DNA from: Streptomyces massasporeus
GTDB taxonomy: Bacteria; Actinomycetota; Actinomycetes; Streptomycetales; Streptomycetaceae
Length of the DNA stretch: 64,000 nt
Direction: 5' to 3'
NCBI RefSeq assembly: GCF_014648995.1
Contig: NZ_BMSE01000011.1
Coordinates: 186,001-250,000, forward strand
The position numbers and the translations under genes were made by a program. How positions within the stretch are numbered: position 1 is the first letter of the stretch; every line of letters begins with the position of its first letter. The notes under the pieces were generated by a model. The model worked only from the letters and a program-made list of their open reading frames with translations, did no database searches and was not told the origin of the DNA. Below, piece by piece: positions 43,249 through 52,362 of the stretch.

Positions 43249-46200
43249 TCAGGGCTTGGCCGGCGTCACCTTCCTGTCGGTGCCGTTCACCCGCACGGTG
43301 ACCTTGCTCCGGTTCCGGGCCCGGTCGGCCGTGACGGTGTACGACGTGACCTTGCCGTTGCGCCACGTGCAGTCGACCTCGTAGCCGCCGCGTGCGCGGA
43401 GTCCGGTGAAGGAGCCCCTGGCCTTCCAATCGTCCGGCAGGGCGGGCAGCAGGTGGATGACGCCGTCGTGGCTCTGCAGGAGCATCTCCGCCACGGCGCC
43501 GGAGATGCCGAAGTTGCCGTCCATCTGGAAGGGCGGGTGGTTGCAGAACAGGTTGGGCAGCGTGTTGTAGGTCAGGAGTCCGCGCAGCATGATCCGGGCG
43601 CGCTGCCCGTCGCCCAGGCGGGCGAAGAGGGCCGCCCGCCAGGGCCAGGTCCAGGAGCGGCGGCTGTCGCCCGACACCGTCCCGGCCGTGAACGGGACGC
43701 CTTCCTTCTCGCCGCACCGCGCCTTGAGGGAGACGAGGGCGGCGGCCGCGAAGTCCGGCGTCCCGGGGGTGATCTGGCGTCCCGGATAGACGGCGAAGAG
43801 GTGCGACGTGTGGCGGTGGATGTCGGTGGGGCTGTCGATGTCCTCCTGCCACTCCTGCAGTTGGCCCCACTTGCCGATCTTGTTCGGCGCGAGGCGGGCC
43901 TGCAGGTCCGCGATCCTGGCCCGGTAGGCGGGGTCCGCCTCGAGTACCGCTTCGCAGTCGAGGTAGTTCTGGAACAGGTCCCAGATGATCTGCTGGTCGT
44001 ACATGACGCCGTCCTCGCGCGGCCCGTGCTCCGGGGACCAGCCGTCGGGGGCGACGAGGAGCCCGTCCTCGCGTTCCTTGAGGTGGTCCTCCCAGAACTG
44101 GCAGATCTCCTTGATCATCGGGTGGGCGACGGTGCGGAGGTAGTCCAGGTCCTGGGTGAACGCCCAGTGCTCGTACAGGTGTTGCGCGTACCAGGCACTC
44201 GCGACGGTGTTCCACTCCCAGGCGTTGCCGCCGAAGACGCTCTGGCTGGTGCGGGCGGTCCAGCCCCGGGTGTCCTTGCCGAAGGCGTTGCGGGTCGCCA
44301 CGCGGCTGGGCACCGCCACCTGCTCCACGAACCGGACGAGTGCCTCGTGACACTCCGGCAGGTTCGTCGTCTCGGCGCCCCAGTAGTTCATCTGCACATT
44401 GATGTTGGTGTGGTAGTCCGAGGCCCACGCGGGCTGGTTGCTGTCGTTCCACAGGCCCTGGAGGTTGGCGGGCAGGCCGTTCGGGCGGGAGGAGCTGATC
44501 AGCAGGTAGCGGCCGTAGTCGAACATCGTCTGCTCGAGTGCCGGGTCCGCCCCGCCGGCCGCGTAGCGGGCCAGCCGGGCGTCGGTCGGCAGGGCCGTGA
44601 CGGCGGCGCCGGAGGTGCCCCAGTCGACGGCGACGCGTTTCATCAGGGCTCGGACTTCGGTGGTGTGCTCGTCGCGCAGTGCTTTGTAGCGCCGGGCGGC
44701 TGCCTTGCCGAGCGTCCTGGCGACGACCGGTGCCGGATCGGCTCCGCGCCATCCGGCGGCGGCGTCGAGTTTGTAGTCGGTGCGGGCGTCGAGGAACAGG
44801 GTCAGGGTCGTGCAGCCGCTGAACCGGAGCACCTGCCCGTCTGCGCGGAGGTCGCCGTCGGTGTGCACCGCCTGGACGGCGCACGCGTGCTTGAGGCCGT
44901 TGCCCATGACACCGCTGAAGGCGATCCGCCCCGCGGCGGCGTCGACGGTCGTCGGGGCCTTGTCCTGTGCGGACGTCAGCGCTATCGCCCCGGAGAGGTC
45001 CCCGGCGCGCTCCGCGGTGTACCGGAAGATCATGACGTCCGCGGAGCGGCCGGCGAAAGCCTCGCGCAGGACGCGCCGTCCCGGCGCGCCGAAGCGGGTG
45101 ACGTGGAGGCCGTTCACGAAGTCGAGGGAGCGCCGGTAGTCGACGACCGTCCGCAGGGTGTGCGTGTCGAAGCCCTTGCCCTCCAGCGCGATCTCCGCGA
45201 TCTGGATGCCGTCGGACGACGCGCGGGGTGTCAGGGTGAGCCGGTAGGCGCGGTAGGCCGTGCTGTTGGTGATCCGGAAGGTCCGGGTCTCACCGCGCCC
45301 GGCGAAGGGCGCCGCGGGGTTCTGCGTGTCGAGGGTCGTCCAGGCCTGCCCGTCCTGCGACGCCTCCAGCCGCCATCGCCGGGGATCGTCCTCCGGGCGG
45401 TCCGGGGCCGCCGTCACCGTGTACGAGGTGACGGCGACCGCGCGGGGCAGGTCGGCCTGCCACACCACCTCCGGCGCCACCGGTTCGACCCGCCAGACCG
45501 TGGCGGGATCGCGGTCCACCGAACTCGAGATGCCCGTGGCCCGCGACCGTGCCCCGGCGCCGGATCCCCTGGAGTGCCCGCTCGGCGACGACAGGTACAT
45601 CACCCCGTCCGTGCCGAGGTCGACGCCGTCCAGGCCGATCTCGCTCACCTGGAAGTGACCGACCCCCGCTTTCGGTGTGAAGTCGAAGCGGTAGAAGCGG
45701 TAGGCCGCGCTCTGGGCGCAGGTGAACTCCTTGGTCTGGAAACGGTTTTCGAAGGGCGCGTCCAGAGTGCGTCTGTCGAGTGTGGTCCAAGCGGTGCCGT
45801 CGGTGGAACCGGAGAACGTCCACTCCTGCGGGTCGCGCTGCGGTACGTCGTCGGCACTCGTCAGCCGGTAGGACGCGACCGCCGCGGGGGCGGGGAGCTC
45901 GACCTGCCACTGCACCTTGGGGCCCGGCCCCTCGATGCACCACTTGGTACGCGGCTCACCGTCGTGACTCTTGTCGACGCCCTCCGACGAGCTGCTGCTG
46001 TACGGCCCTCCGGGAGCGGTGACCTTCGGGCTCGTCCGGGGAGCGAAGGTGACGACGACGTCACCGAAGTTCCGGTACGAGCCGAAGCCGGTCATGCCGG
46101 TGTCGAATTCGCTGTCCGGTTTGCCCGCCAGGGCGTTGTCGTAGTCGTTGACCCCGCCCCACAGGCTCTGTTCGTTGAACTGGATGCGCTCCTCGTGGGG

Positions 46201-46494
46201 ATCGGCGAAGAGCATGGCGCCGAGCCGGCCGTTGCCGATGGGCAGGGCCTGTGACTGCCAGTCCGCGGCGGGTACGGAGTAGGTCAGCGCCTCGCGCGAC
46301 AGGGTGGGCCACCGGAAGGCCGCCGGCACCCCGGCCTCCGCGGCGACAGCCTGCCCTCCGGGAGAGGTGCCGGTCACTCGTGAGACCAGCGGAGCGAAGG
46401 CGAGGCCGCCGCCGAACTTGAGAAGGCTGCGTCGCTGCGGTTGGGATTCTTTGACCACGGTGAGATCTCCCGGCCCATTCATCGGCTCTTTCAC
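43249..46494 (-). CDS. Tat-exported GH95 alpha-L-fucosidase with two inserted discoidin-like domains
   Basis: 1081 residues. The twin-arginine signal QPQRRSLLKFGGG is near residue 20. The GH95 N-domain begins PAADWQSQALPIGNGRLGAMLFADPHEERIQFNEQSLWGG. Inside it, after GDVVVTF (about 140), lie two F5/8C-like modules (about 140-290 and 295-440: SYRLTSADDVPQRDPQEWTFSGSTDG; SYTVTAAPDRPEDDPRRWRLEASQDG) before VDYRRSLDFVNGLHV. The (alpha/alpha)6 barrel follows with NLQGLWNDSNQPAWASDYHTNINVQMNYW. GTG 46494 or ATG 46482 starts it. It probably cleaves alpha-fucosides or related L-sugars outside the cell. Confidence 0.9.
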   Translation of the reverse strand: MKEPMNGPGDLTVVKESQPQRRSLLKFGGGLAFAPLVSRVTGTSPGGQAVAAEAGVPAAFRWPTLSREALTYSVPAADWQSQALPIGNGRLGAMLFADPHEERIQFNEQSLWGGVNDYDNALAGKPDSEFDTGMTGFGSYRNFGDVVVTFAPRTSPKVTAPGGPYSSSSSEGVDKSHDGEPRTKWCIEGPGPKVQWQVELPAPAAVASYRLTSADDVPQRDPQEWTFSGSTDGTAWTTLDRRTLDAPFENRFQTKEFTCAQSAAYRFYRFDFTPKAGVGHFQVSEIGLDGVDLGTDGVMYLSSPSGHSRGSGAGARSRATGISSSVDRDPATVWRVEPVAPEVVWQADLPRAVAVTSYTVTAAPDRPEDDPRRWRLEASQDGQAWTTLDTQNPAAPFAGRGETRTFRITNSTAYRAYRLTLTPRASSDGIQIAEIALEGKGFDTHTLRTVVDYRRSLDFVNGLHVTRFGAPGRRVLREAFAGRSADVMIFRYTAERAGDLSGAIALTSAQDKAPTTVDAAAGRIAFSGVMGNGLKHACAVQAVHTDGDLRADGQVLRFSGCTTLTLFLDARTDYKLDAAAGWRGADPAPVVARTLGKAAARRYKALRDEHTTEVRALMKRVAVDWGTSGAAVTALPTDARLARYAAGGADPALEQTMFDYGRYLLISSSRPNGLPANLQGLWNDSNQPAWASDYHTNINVQMNYWGAETTNLPECHEALVRFVEQVAVPSRVATRNAFGKDTRGWTARTSQSVFGGNAWEWNTVASAWYAQHLYEHWAFTQDLDYLRTVAHPMIKEICQFWEDHLKEREDGLLVAPDGWSPEHGPREDGVMYDQQIIWDLFQNYLDCEAVLEADPAYRARIADLQARLAPNKIGKWGQLQEWQEDIDSPTDIHRHTSHLFAVYPGRQITPGTPDFAAAALVSLKARCGEKEGVPFTAGTVSGDSRRSWTWPWRAALFARLGDGQRARIMLRGLLTYNTLPNLFCNHPPFQMDGNFGISGAVAEMLLQSHDGVIHLLPALPDDWKARGSFTGLRARGGYEVDCTWRNGKVTSYTVTADRARNRSKVTVRVNGTDRKVTPAKP

Positions 46495-46551
46495 GAAGGA
46501 GGCGTCGCCACATCGACACCATTCGACGGCTGGAACATCGTCGCCGCGGTA

Positions 46552-46566
46552 TAGATCGGATGTCTA
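46552..46566. promoter_or_regulatory. Possible operator ahead of the GH95 gene
   Basis: TAGATCGGATGTCTA: imperfect palindrome, outer TAGA/TCTA exact. It is about 60 bp upstream of the GH95 start and 110 bp upstream of dhaK, in their shared intergenic region. The sites of LacI/GntR sugar regulators look similar. Confidence 0.35.
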
Positions 46567-46675
46567 GGGGTGTGCATCACTCGACAACCAGCAAGGTCGA
46601 CAACTGGCCCGGCCCATCCCGGACTGCGAAAATGAAGGCCAGAGGCACATGGACCAGTCTCACCTGGAGGAACCC

Positions 46676-47668
46676 GTGAAGATGCTGATCAACGTCCCGG
46701 AGACCGTGGTGGCGGACGCGCTGCGCGGTCTGGCGGCTGCCCACCCGGAGCTGACCGTGGACGTGGAGAACCGGGTGATCGTGCGGCGGGACGCTCCCGT
46801 CGCCGGACAGGTGGGGCTGGTCTCGGGCGGCGGGTCGGGCCACGAGCCGTTGCACGGTGGCTTCGTGGGTCCCGGCATGCTGTCGGCGGCCTGCCCGGGC
46901 GAGGTGTTCACCTCCCCCGTGCCCGACCAGATGCTGCGCGCGGCCGCCGCCGTGGACAGCGGCGCGGGCGTGCTGTTCATCGTGAAGAACTACACCGGTG
47001 ACGTGCTCAACTTCGACATGGCCGCCGAGCTGGCCGAGGACGAGGGCATCCGGGTCGCGAAGGTGCTGGTCAACGATGACGTGGCCGTGACCGACAGCCT
47101 GTACACGGCGGGGCGGCGCGGTACGGGCGCGACCCTGTTCGTGGAGAAGATCGCGGGTGCCGCAGCCGCCGAGGGCATGCCGCTGGAGCGGGTCGAGGCC
47201 ATCGCCCGGCAGGTGAACGAGAGCTCCCGCAGCTTCGGGATCGCGCTGAGCGCCTGCAGCACCCCGGCGAAGGGCAGCCCCACCTTCGATCTGCCGCCCG
47301 GCGAGCTGGAGTTGGGCATCGGCATCCACGGTGAGCCCGGCCGGGAGCGGCGCGCCATGATGACCTCCGGCGAGATCGCCGAGGCCGCCGTCGAGGCGGT
47401 GGTGGAGGACCTCCAGCCGCGCAATCCGGTGCTGGTCCTGGTCAACGGCATGGGTGCGACGCCGCTGCTCGAGCTGTACGGCTTCCACGCCGAGGTGCAC
47501 CGGGTGCTCGCCCAGCGCGGCGTCCCCGTGGCCCGTGTCCTCGTGGGCAACTTCGTCACCTCCCTGGACATGGCGGGCGCCTCGCTCACTCTGTGCCAGG
47601 TCGACGAGGAACTGCTGCGGCTGTACGACGCGCCGGTGAGTACCCCGGGTCTGCGCTGGGGCATGTGA
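46676..47668 (+). CDS. dhaK: Dihydroxyacetone kinase subunit DhaK
   Basis: 330 residues. It binds dihydroxyacetone covalently through a His; GIGIHGEPG around residue 217 fits that site. SGGGSGHEPLHGGFVGPGMLSAACPG and FIVKNYTGDVLNFDMA are family motifs. GTG 46676 is preceded by GGAGG. First gene of dhaK-dhaL-dhaM; the ADP cofactor on DhaL is rephosphorylated by DhaM. Confidence 0.95.
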   Translation: MKMLINVPETVVADALRGLAAAHPELTVDVENRVIVRRDAPVAGQVGLVSGGGSGHEPLHGGFVGPGMLSAACPGEVFTSPVPDQMLRAAAAVDSGAGVLFIVKNYTGDVLNFDMAAELAEDEGIRVAKVLVNDDVAVTDSLYTAGRRGTGATLFVEKIAGAAAAEGMPLERVEAIARQVNESSRSFGIALSACSTPAKGSPTFDLPPGELELGIGIHGEPGRERRAMMTSGEIAEAAVEAVVEDLQPRNPVLVLVNGMGATPLLELYGFHAEVHRVLAQRGVPVARVLVGNFVTSLDMAGASLTLCQVDEELLRLYDAPVSTPGLRWGM

Positions 47669-47717
47669 CGCGCAGGGGGTAGAGGATCACCACGTACCTA
47701 CCAGGCAAGGAGACCCA

Positions 47718-48317
47718 GTGCTCGACGCCGCATTCTTCCGCCGCTGGATGACGGTGACCGCCGCGTCCGTCGACCGCGAGGCGGAACGGCTCACCGCCCT
47801 CGACTCCCCCATCGGGGACGCCGATCACGGCAGCAACCTCCAGCGCGGGTTCAGGGCCGTCGCGGCCGCCCTGGAGAAGGAGCCCCCCGGCACGCCCGGC
47901 GGGGTGCTGACCCTCGCCGGACGCCAGCTGATCTCGACGGTCGGTGGCGCCTCGGGGCCGCTGTACGGCACGCTGCTGCGCCGTGCCGGCAAGGCCCTGG
48001 GCGATGCCGGTGAGGTCAGCGCGGAGCAGCTGGCCGAGGCCCTGCGGGCGGGGGTGGACGCGGTCATGACGCTCGGCGGCGCCGCCCCGGGCGACAAGAC
48101 CATGATCGACGCGCTGGTGCCCGCCGTGGACGCGCTCGGCGACTCGTTCACGGCGGCCCGGACCGCCGCGGAGGAGGGCGCCGTGGCGACGACGCCCCTG
48201 CAGGCGCGCAAGGGCAGGGCCAGTTATCTGGGCGAGCGCAGCATCGGCCACCAGGACCCGGGTGCCACGTCGGCCGCGCTGCTGATCGCCGGACTCGTGG
48301 AGGCCGCTGGTGAGTGA
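47718..48317 (+). CDS. dhaL: Dihydroxyacetone kinase ADP-binding subunit DhaL
   Basis: 199 residues, all helical. The Mg-ADP binding motif is SPIGDADHGSNLQRGF, with TVGGASGPLYGTLLRRAG, GDKTMIDALVPAVDAL and a C-terminal RASYLGERSIGHQDPGATSAALL. It carries ADP as a fixed cofactor in PTS-dependent systems. GTG 47718 has AAGGAG upstream. Its end overlaps the dhaM start by 8 bp. Confidence 0.95.
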   Translation: MLDAAFFRRWMTVTAASVDREAERLTALDSPIGDADHGSNLQRGFRAVAAALEKEPPGTPGGVLTLAGRQLISTVGGASGPLYGTLLRRAGKALGDAGEVSAEQLAEALRAGVDAVMTLGGAAPGDKTMIDALVPAVDALGDSFTAARTAAEEGAVATTPLQARKGRASYLGERSIGHQDPGATSAALLIAGLVEAAGE

Positions 48318-48720
48318 CGAGCAGCTGGTTGGCATCGTGCTGGTATCGCACAGCGCGGAGGTGGCCGCGTCGGTCGCCGAGCTGGCGAAGGGACTCGCGG
48401 GCGGCGGCCCGGCGGTGCCCGTCGCTCCGGCGGGCGGCACCGAGGGGGGCGGGCTCGGCACCAGCTCCGAACTGATCGCCGCGGCGGCCGCGTCCGTCGA
48501 CCGAGGCGCCGGGGTCGCCGTCCTGACCGACCTGGGCAGCGCCGTGCTCACGGTGAAGGCGCTGCTCGCGGAGGGCGACGAACTCCCGGAGCCGACACGC
48601 CTGGTGGACGCCCCGTTCGTGGAGGGGGCCGTGGCCGCGGTGGTCACCGCGTCCACCGGGGCGGATCTGGCAGCGGTGGAGGCGGCGGCCACGGAGGCGT
48701 ACGCGTACCGGAAGGTGTGA
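48310..48720 (+). CDS. dhaM: PTS-dependent dihydroxyacetone kinase phosphotransferase DhaM (EIIA only)
   Basis: 136 residues with only the EIIA-Man-like domain. The phospho-acceptor His is in GIVLVSHSAEVAASVAEL; GAGVAVLTDLGSAVLTVKALL is typical. The HPr and EI-like domains of long E. coli DhaM are missing, so it depends on the general PTS proteins HPr and EI. GTG 48310 lies inside the dhaL end. A strong terminator follows. Confidence 0.93.
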   Translation: MSDEQLVGIVLVSHSAEVAASVAELAKGLAGGGPAVPVAPAGGTEGGGLGTSSELIAAAAASVDRGAGVAVLTDLGSAVLTVKALLAEGDELPEPTRLVDAPFVEGAVAAVVTASTGADLAAVEAAATEAYAYRKV

Positions 48721-48723
48721 GGG

Positions 48724-48771
48724 ACGGCTGCGGCCGGGCACGCCCCGAAGGCGGTGCCCGGCCGCAGCCGT
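48724..48771 (+). terminator. 18-bp hairpin terminator of the dha operon
   Basis: ACGGCTGCGGCCGGGCAC (48724-48741) pairs perfectly with 48754-48771 around a 12-nt loop, starting 3 bp after the dhaM stop. Confidence 0.85.
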
Positions 48772-48794
48772 GTCCGTGACGTGTCGTCAGCCGC

Positions 48795-49493
48795 TCAGCC
48801 CCCGTCCGCCCGGCTCCCGTCGGCGAACCGCCTCACCACCCGCTCCCCCTCGGTCACGGCCGCGGCGTGGTCCTCGATGGGCGACACCTTGGTGTTCTTG
48901 AAGACGATGTAGGTGACACCGGAGGGTGCGCCGCCGCCGTGCGGGTCGGCGCGGATGCCGAGGGCCTTGGCGGTCGCGTAGGACGCCTCTCCGATGATGC
49001 CCTGCGGGCCGGTGTCACCGACGACCGCGTACTGGATCCGGTCGCGGTACACGACGGCCACCACCGAACCGCCGCCGATGCCGTGGTCCCGGTAGTCCCA
49101 GAGGGCGCTCGGCGCGGGAACGACGATGAAGGGCAGGCCTTCGGCGCTCAACGGGCGGCCGTCCGACTGGGCGTAGGCCGTGCTCGCGGCGAAGTAGGGG
49201 TCGGTGCGGCGGTTGCAGCGGGGGCCGGGACTGCCGTCGCAGTCGATGTCCATGTCGGCTTTCCAGAACACGGCGTCGCGGGTGCCGCAGACCGGGATGT
49301 TCGCGGGTGCGCCGTTGTCGCTGCGGTAGCGGCCCCGGGAGACGGGAGCGCAGTCCCGCACCTTGGCGAGCAGGTCGGCTGCGCTCACGGCGCCTTCGCG
49401 CCACACTGCGAGGTGGGAGTGGGCGGCGGGGTAGGTCGTCGGGGCGAGCAGGGCGGCGCTGGCCACGGCCAGAGTGAGCGACTGGACACGCAC
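48795..49493 (-). CDS. Secreted GH75 chitosanase
   Basis: 232 residues from GTG 49493. A short signal peptide (QSLTLAVASAALLAPTTYPAAHS) is followed by the GH75 domain: CGTRDAVFWKADMDIDCDGSPG, RTDPYFAASTAYAQSDGRPL, PFIVVPAPSALWDYRDHGIGGG and VVYRDRIQYAVVGDTGPQGIIGEASY. The DMDID and GE-containing stretches fit the family's acidic catalytic residues. It should cleave chitosan outside the cell. An upstream ATG (49529) would extend the n-region. A DasR-like site lies in the same intergenic region. Confidence 0.88.
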   Translation of the reverse strand: MRVQSLTLAVASAALLAPTTYPAAHSHLAVWREGAVSAADLLAKVRDCAPVSRGRYRSDNGAPANIPVCGTRDAVFWKADMDIDCDGSPGPRCNRRTDPYFAASTAYAQSDGRPLSAEGLPFIVVPAPSALWDYRDHGIGGGSVVAVVYRDRIQYAVVGDTGPQGIIGEASYATAKALGIRADPHGGGAPSGVTYIVFKNTKVSPIEDHAAAVTEGERVVRRFADGSRADGG

Positions 49494-49855
49494 GATACGG
49501 GAGCCTCTCGTGGGACACCTGACGGGCACTCAGCCCAATCTGGTCCCGAGACGATCACCCGGCCACCGCTGGAGGGCCGGACGGTGCACGTCCCCAACCT
49601 CCGACAGGGGCCGGGCGCCTGAGTCCGCGTAAGACTCCGGCCGCCCGGCCACCCGCGCCGGCGCGGGATCTGCGACGACAGCGGTTCCGCGCGACAGGAC
49701 CGAACTCCCTGTTATCCGCCAGGAGTTCGGCCGTGAGGCCTTCAGCATACGTAACTCCTCCGAGTCGTCACGCACGACGGGAGGTGACCCCCTCACGGAA
49801 GCGAGATCCACGACCGGCGGACACCCTCTTGATGTGATCGCGCCAACGGCGTCAT
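49494..49855. other. Intergenic region with one hairpin, no gene
   Basis: About 360 bp between the chitosanase and the fibronectin-III lipoprotein. The only feature I see is a 9-bp stem, CCGAACTCC (49700-49708) and GGAGTTCGG (49722-49730), with a 13-nt loop. No ribosome-site-backed open frame is convincing. Confidence 0.5.
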
Positions 49856-49871
49856 ATTGGTCCGGACCATT
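49856..49871. promoter_or_regulatory. DasR-responsive-element-like palindrome
   Basis: ATTGGTCCGGACCATT: the inner TGGTCCGGACCA is a perfect 12-bp palindrome. It closely matches the known DasR element built on TGGTCTAGACCA. It lies 41 bp ahead of the fibronectin-III lipoprotein start and about 360 bp upstream of the chitosanase start. DasR senses glucosamine phosphates and governs chitin/chitosan use. Confidence 0.65.
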
Positions 49872-49911
49872 CCGGTGAACCTGCCGGCCGACCACCCCGG
49901 GAGGCAGTGCC

Positions 49912-50898
49912 GTGCGAGGACGCTCCGCTCCCCCGTCCCCCCTGCGCCGCCTGGCGCTCTGCGGGGCTCTCCTTCTGCTCACCTCCTGCGGCTGGGCCGG
50001 AGCGGAGGACGGGGACGGCGTCGGTGCGCCCGGCGCTCCGGCAGGTGTGACCGCTGCAGCGGGCAGCGCGACGAGCGTGCATGTCATGTGGAACGCGACC
50101 GCCCGGGCCGATGGCTACGAGGTGTATCGCGGCACCACGAAGGTCAAGGAAGTGCCGGGTTCACAGCACATGGTGGATGTCACCAGGCTCCGGCCCTCCA
50201 CGCGGTACGTGTTCTCCGTCCGGGCACGGGACATCGACGGGCGGCTCGGGCCGCCGAGCCGCCGGGTGCCCGTGACGACGCCCTCGGCGGTCGCGGACGA
50301 CCGCTCCGCGCCGACCCGCCCGTCGGCGCCCGGCGGACGGGCCGTCGGAAGCCGCGCGGTCCAGCTGTCCTGGTCCGCCTCCACGGACGACCGGGGTGTG
50401 GTCTCGTACGACATCCACCAGGGAGACGCGAAGATCCACAGTGTGGGCGGGGGCCAGACGGCCACCGTGCTCACGGGACTGCGGCCCGGCACGGACTACA
50501 CGTTCACCGTCCGTGCCCGGGACGCGGCCGGCAACGTCTCCCCCGCCGGCCCCGCGGTCCGCCTCACCACACCGGGCACGGACGACGGCCGCGCCACCGC
50601 CCCCACGGACTTCCGGGCGGCGAGCCACCGTGAGGACGGGGCCTACCAGCTCGATCTGAGCTGGGTGCCGCCCCGCGTGGACGGTGAGATCACCGAGTAC
50701 CAGATCCATCTGGACGGCAGGCCCGCCACGTCCCTGGTGTACGGCGGCACCGCCCCCCGTGAGCGGGCCACGTACAGCTTCTACGCCGGTCGGCGCGCCG
50801 GTGTCACCCACCGGGTCCGCGTCCGCGCGATGCTGCCCGACGGCACCTGGGGAGGCTTCTCGGCGGAGCGGGCGGTGACGACGGGCGCGGGGCGCTGA
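49912..50898 (+). CDS. Lipoprotein with three fibronectin type III domains
   Basis: 328 residues. The lipobox is LLTSCG (Cys about 26). Three FN3 modules lie at about 40-125, 138-222 and 230-325, each with the Y-E-V-Y/Y-D-I-H...L-R-P-x-T-x-Y-x-F-x-V-R pattern. FN3 modules in Streptomyces usually decorate chitinases and other polysaccharide enzymes; here there is no catalytic domain. GTG 49912 has GGGAGG upstream. A DasR-like site precedes it, so it may be a chitin-induced surface binding protein (inference). Confidence 0.85.
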   Translation: MRGRSAPPSPLRRLALCGALLLLTSCGWAGAEDGDGVGAPGAPAGVTAAAGSATSVHVMWNATARADGYEVYRGTTKVKEVPGSQHMVDVTRLRPSTRYVFSVRARDIDGRLGPPSRRVPVTTPSAVADDRSAPTRPSAPGGRAVGSRAVQLSWSASTDDRGVVSYDIHQGDAKIHSVGGGQTATVLTGLRPGTDYTFTVRARDAAGNVSPAGPAVRLTTPGTDDGRATAPTDFRAASHREDGAYQLDLSWVPPRVDGEITEYQIHLDGRPATSLVYGGTAPRERATYSFYAGRRAGVTHRVRVRAMLPDGTWGGFSAERAVTTGAGR

Positions 50899-51121
50899 CG
50901 TGCCCACGGCATCGGCCGGGACTCGGCTCGGCACCCGCCGATACGTCCCCGCCGTCCCCGCCGTATCCGCCGGGAGAACCAACCCGTCACCTGCACGGGG
51001 GCGCTCGGAGTGCGGCCGGGGCCGGGGGAGCTTTGGCTGACCCCGAGGCAGCACGGGCATTCCCCGACCCTCGGCGGCGCAAGGGATGTACCGCCAACCG
51101 TGCCGCCGGAGGGCAGTCCAC

Positions 51122-51667
51122 ATGCGCAACTCATCGCCAGTTCTCCGCTCCGGCCTGACCGTGGCAGTCGCCGCGCTGCCCCTCGCCCTGGCCGCGGTGC
51201 CCGCCGTCGCGGGCCCGGGCATCTCCGTGAGCACCACGGGGTCCACGGTGTCGGTCACGACCAGCTCGTGCACCCAGATCAACGGCAGCTGGGGCACCGC
51301 CTCGCTCCTCACCAGCAGCCAGGGCAGCTTCGCCCAGGGCCGCCAGGTGACGCTGTCGGGGACGTCCACGAGTCAGTCGGCCGCCTGGTCGAGTGTCTCC
51401 CCGGGCACCTACACCGTCATCGTCGTCTGCTCGGACGGCACCACCGCGGGCACGCAGTCCGTCGTGGTCTCCACCGCTCCCTCCCCCTCCCCCTCGCGGT
51501 CCGCGTCCCCCTCGGCGTCGCCGTCCCGCGGCGTGATGGGCGGGGTCGGCGGCAGCACGACGGACTACGGGACCGTCACGCTGGTCGCGGGCGGCACGCT
51601 GGTCGGCGCCGGCCTCCTCGGGACGGCCTGGTACCTGCGCCGGCGCAACAAGCCGTACCGGCTCTGA
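51122..51667 (+). CDS. Secreted, C-terminally membrane-anchored Ser/Thr-rich protein
   Basis: 181 residues. The signal peptide (about 1-30, cleavage near AVAGP) is followed by a Ser/Thr-rich beta domain with two Cys (SCTQINGSW; VCSDGTTAG). A PSPSPSRSASPS-type wall-spanning linker leads to a TM helix with a short basic tail RRRNKPYRL. No sortase LPxTG or LAxTG motif is visible. The function is unknown. A terminator follows. Confidence 0.78.
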   Translation: MRNSSPVLRSGLTVAVAALPLALAAVPAVAGPGISVSTTGSTVSVTTSSCTQINGSWGTASLLTSSQGSFAQGRQVTLSGTSTSQSAAWSSVSPGTYTVIVVCSDGTTAGTQSVVVSTAPSPSPSRSASPSASPSRGVMGGVGGSTTDYGTVTLVAGGTLVGAGLLGTAWYLRRRNKPYRL

Positions 51668-51676
51668 CCCGGTACG

Positions 51677-51724
51677 GACGGCGGCCCGTTCTCCCGAAGC
51701 GCTCCGGGTGGACGGGCCGCCGTC
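51677..51724. terminator. 13-bp hairpin between convergent genes
   Basis: GACGGCGGCCCGT (51677-51689) and its complement at 51712-51724 flank a 22-nt loop. It sits between the plus-strand surface protein and the minus-strand PadR gene. Confidence 0.6.
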
Positions 51725-51773
51725 ATGTCGTGACCGCGCCGGACCGGCGCCCCATACCGAGCCCGCCCGATGG

Positions 51774-52334
51774 TCAGACCTGCTCCGCCGGTCCACCGTC
51801 CGGGAGTTCGGCGAAGTCCGCCAGGGCACGCCGGAGCCACTGGGTCCAGAAGGTCTCCAGATCGATGCCCGCCCGCAGCACGAGGTGCCGCAGCCGGACC
51901 TCGGCGCCGTCGCGGCCGGGCGGGAAGTCGCGTTCCTCGATCTCCTCGTACTCCGCCAGCTGCCGTTCGTGCAGCTCCAGATGGCGTCGCAGATCCGCCT
52001 CCAGGCCCGCCGTGCCGACCACGGCCGCCGCCCTGAGGCGCAGCAGCAGCGCGTCGCGGTGCGGCTTGGGGTCCTGGGAGGCGGAGGTCCAGCGGGCCAG
52101 TTCGGCGCGGCCCGCCGGCAGGACCTCGTAGCTCTTCTTCTGCCCGCGGGCCGGCTGCTCGGACGGCAGTGCGCGGATGAGGCCGTCGGCCTCCAGTTTC
52201 CCCAGCTCGCGGTAGATCTGCTGGTGCGTCGCCGACCAGAAGTAGCCGATCGACCGGTCGAACCGGCGGGTCAGCTCCAGGCCCGAGGACTTCTTCTCGA
52301 GCAGGGCGGTGAGGATCGCGTGCGGGAGTGACAT
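51774..52334 (-). CDS. PadR-family transcriptional regulator
   Basis: 186 residues. The winged helix is SLPHAILTALLEKKSSGLELTRRFDRSIGYFWSATHQQIYRELGKLEADGLI, as in PadR subfamily 2, followed by a Vir_act_alpha_C-like helical domain (LLLRLRAAAVVG; ELHERQLAEYEEIEERDF). It follows fadH on the same strand by 28 bp, so it may regulate fadH or itself. The ligand is unknown. Confidence 0.93.
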   Translation of the reverse strand: MSLPHAILTALLEKKSSGLELTRRFDRSIGYFWSATHQQIYRELGKLEADGLIRALPSEQPARGQKKSYEVLPAGRAELARWTSASQDPKPHRDALLLRLRAAAVVGTAGLEADLRRHLELHERQLAEYEEIEERDFPPGRDGAEVRLRHLVLRAGIDLETFWTQWLRRALADFAELPDGGPAEQV

Positions 52335-52362
52335 GGCCTCATCCTAGGGACGCGTCACCGCA

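Noticed and set aside
41857..46254. Very long plus-strand open frame opposite the lipoprotein and GH95 genes
   Set aside because: Low-complexity Gly/Val/Arg/Ala translation; the minus strand encodes clear GH95 and propeller-like proteins.
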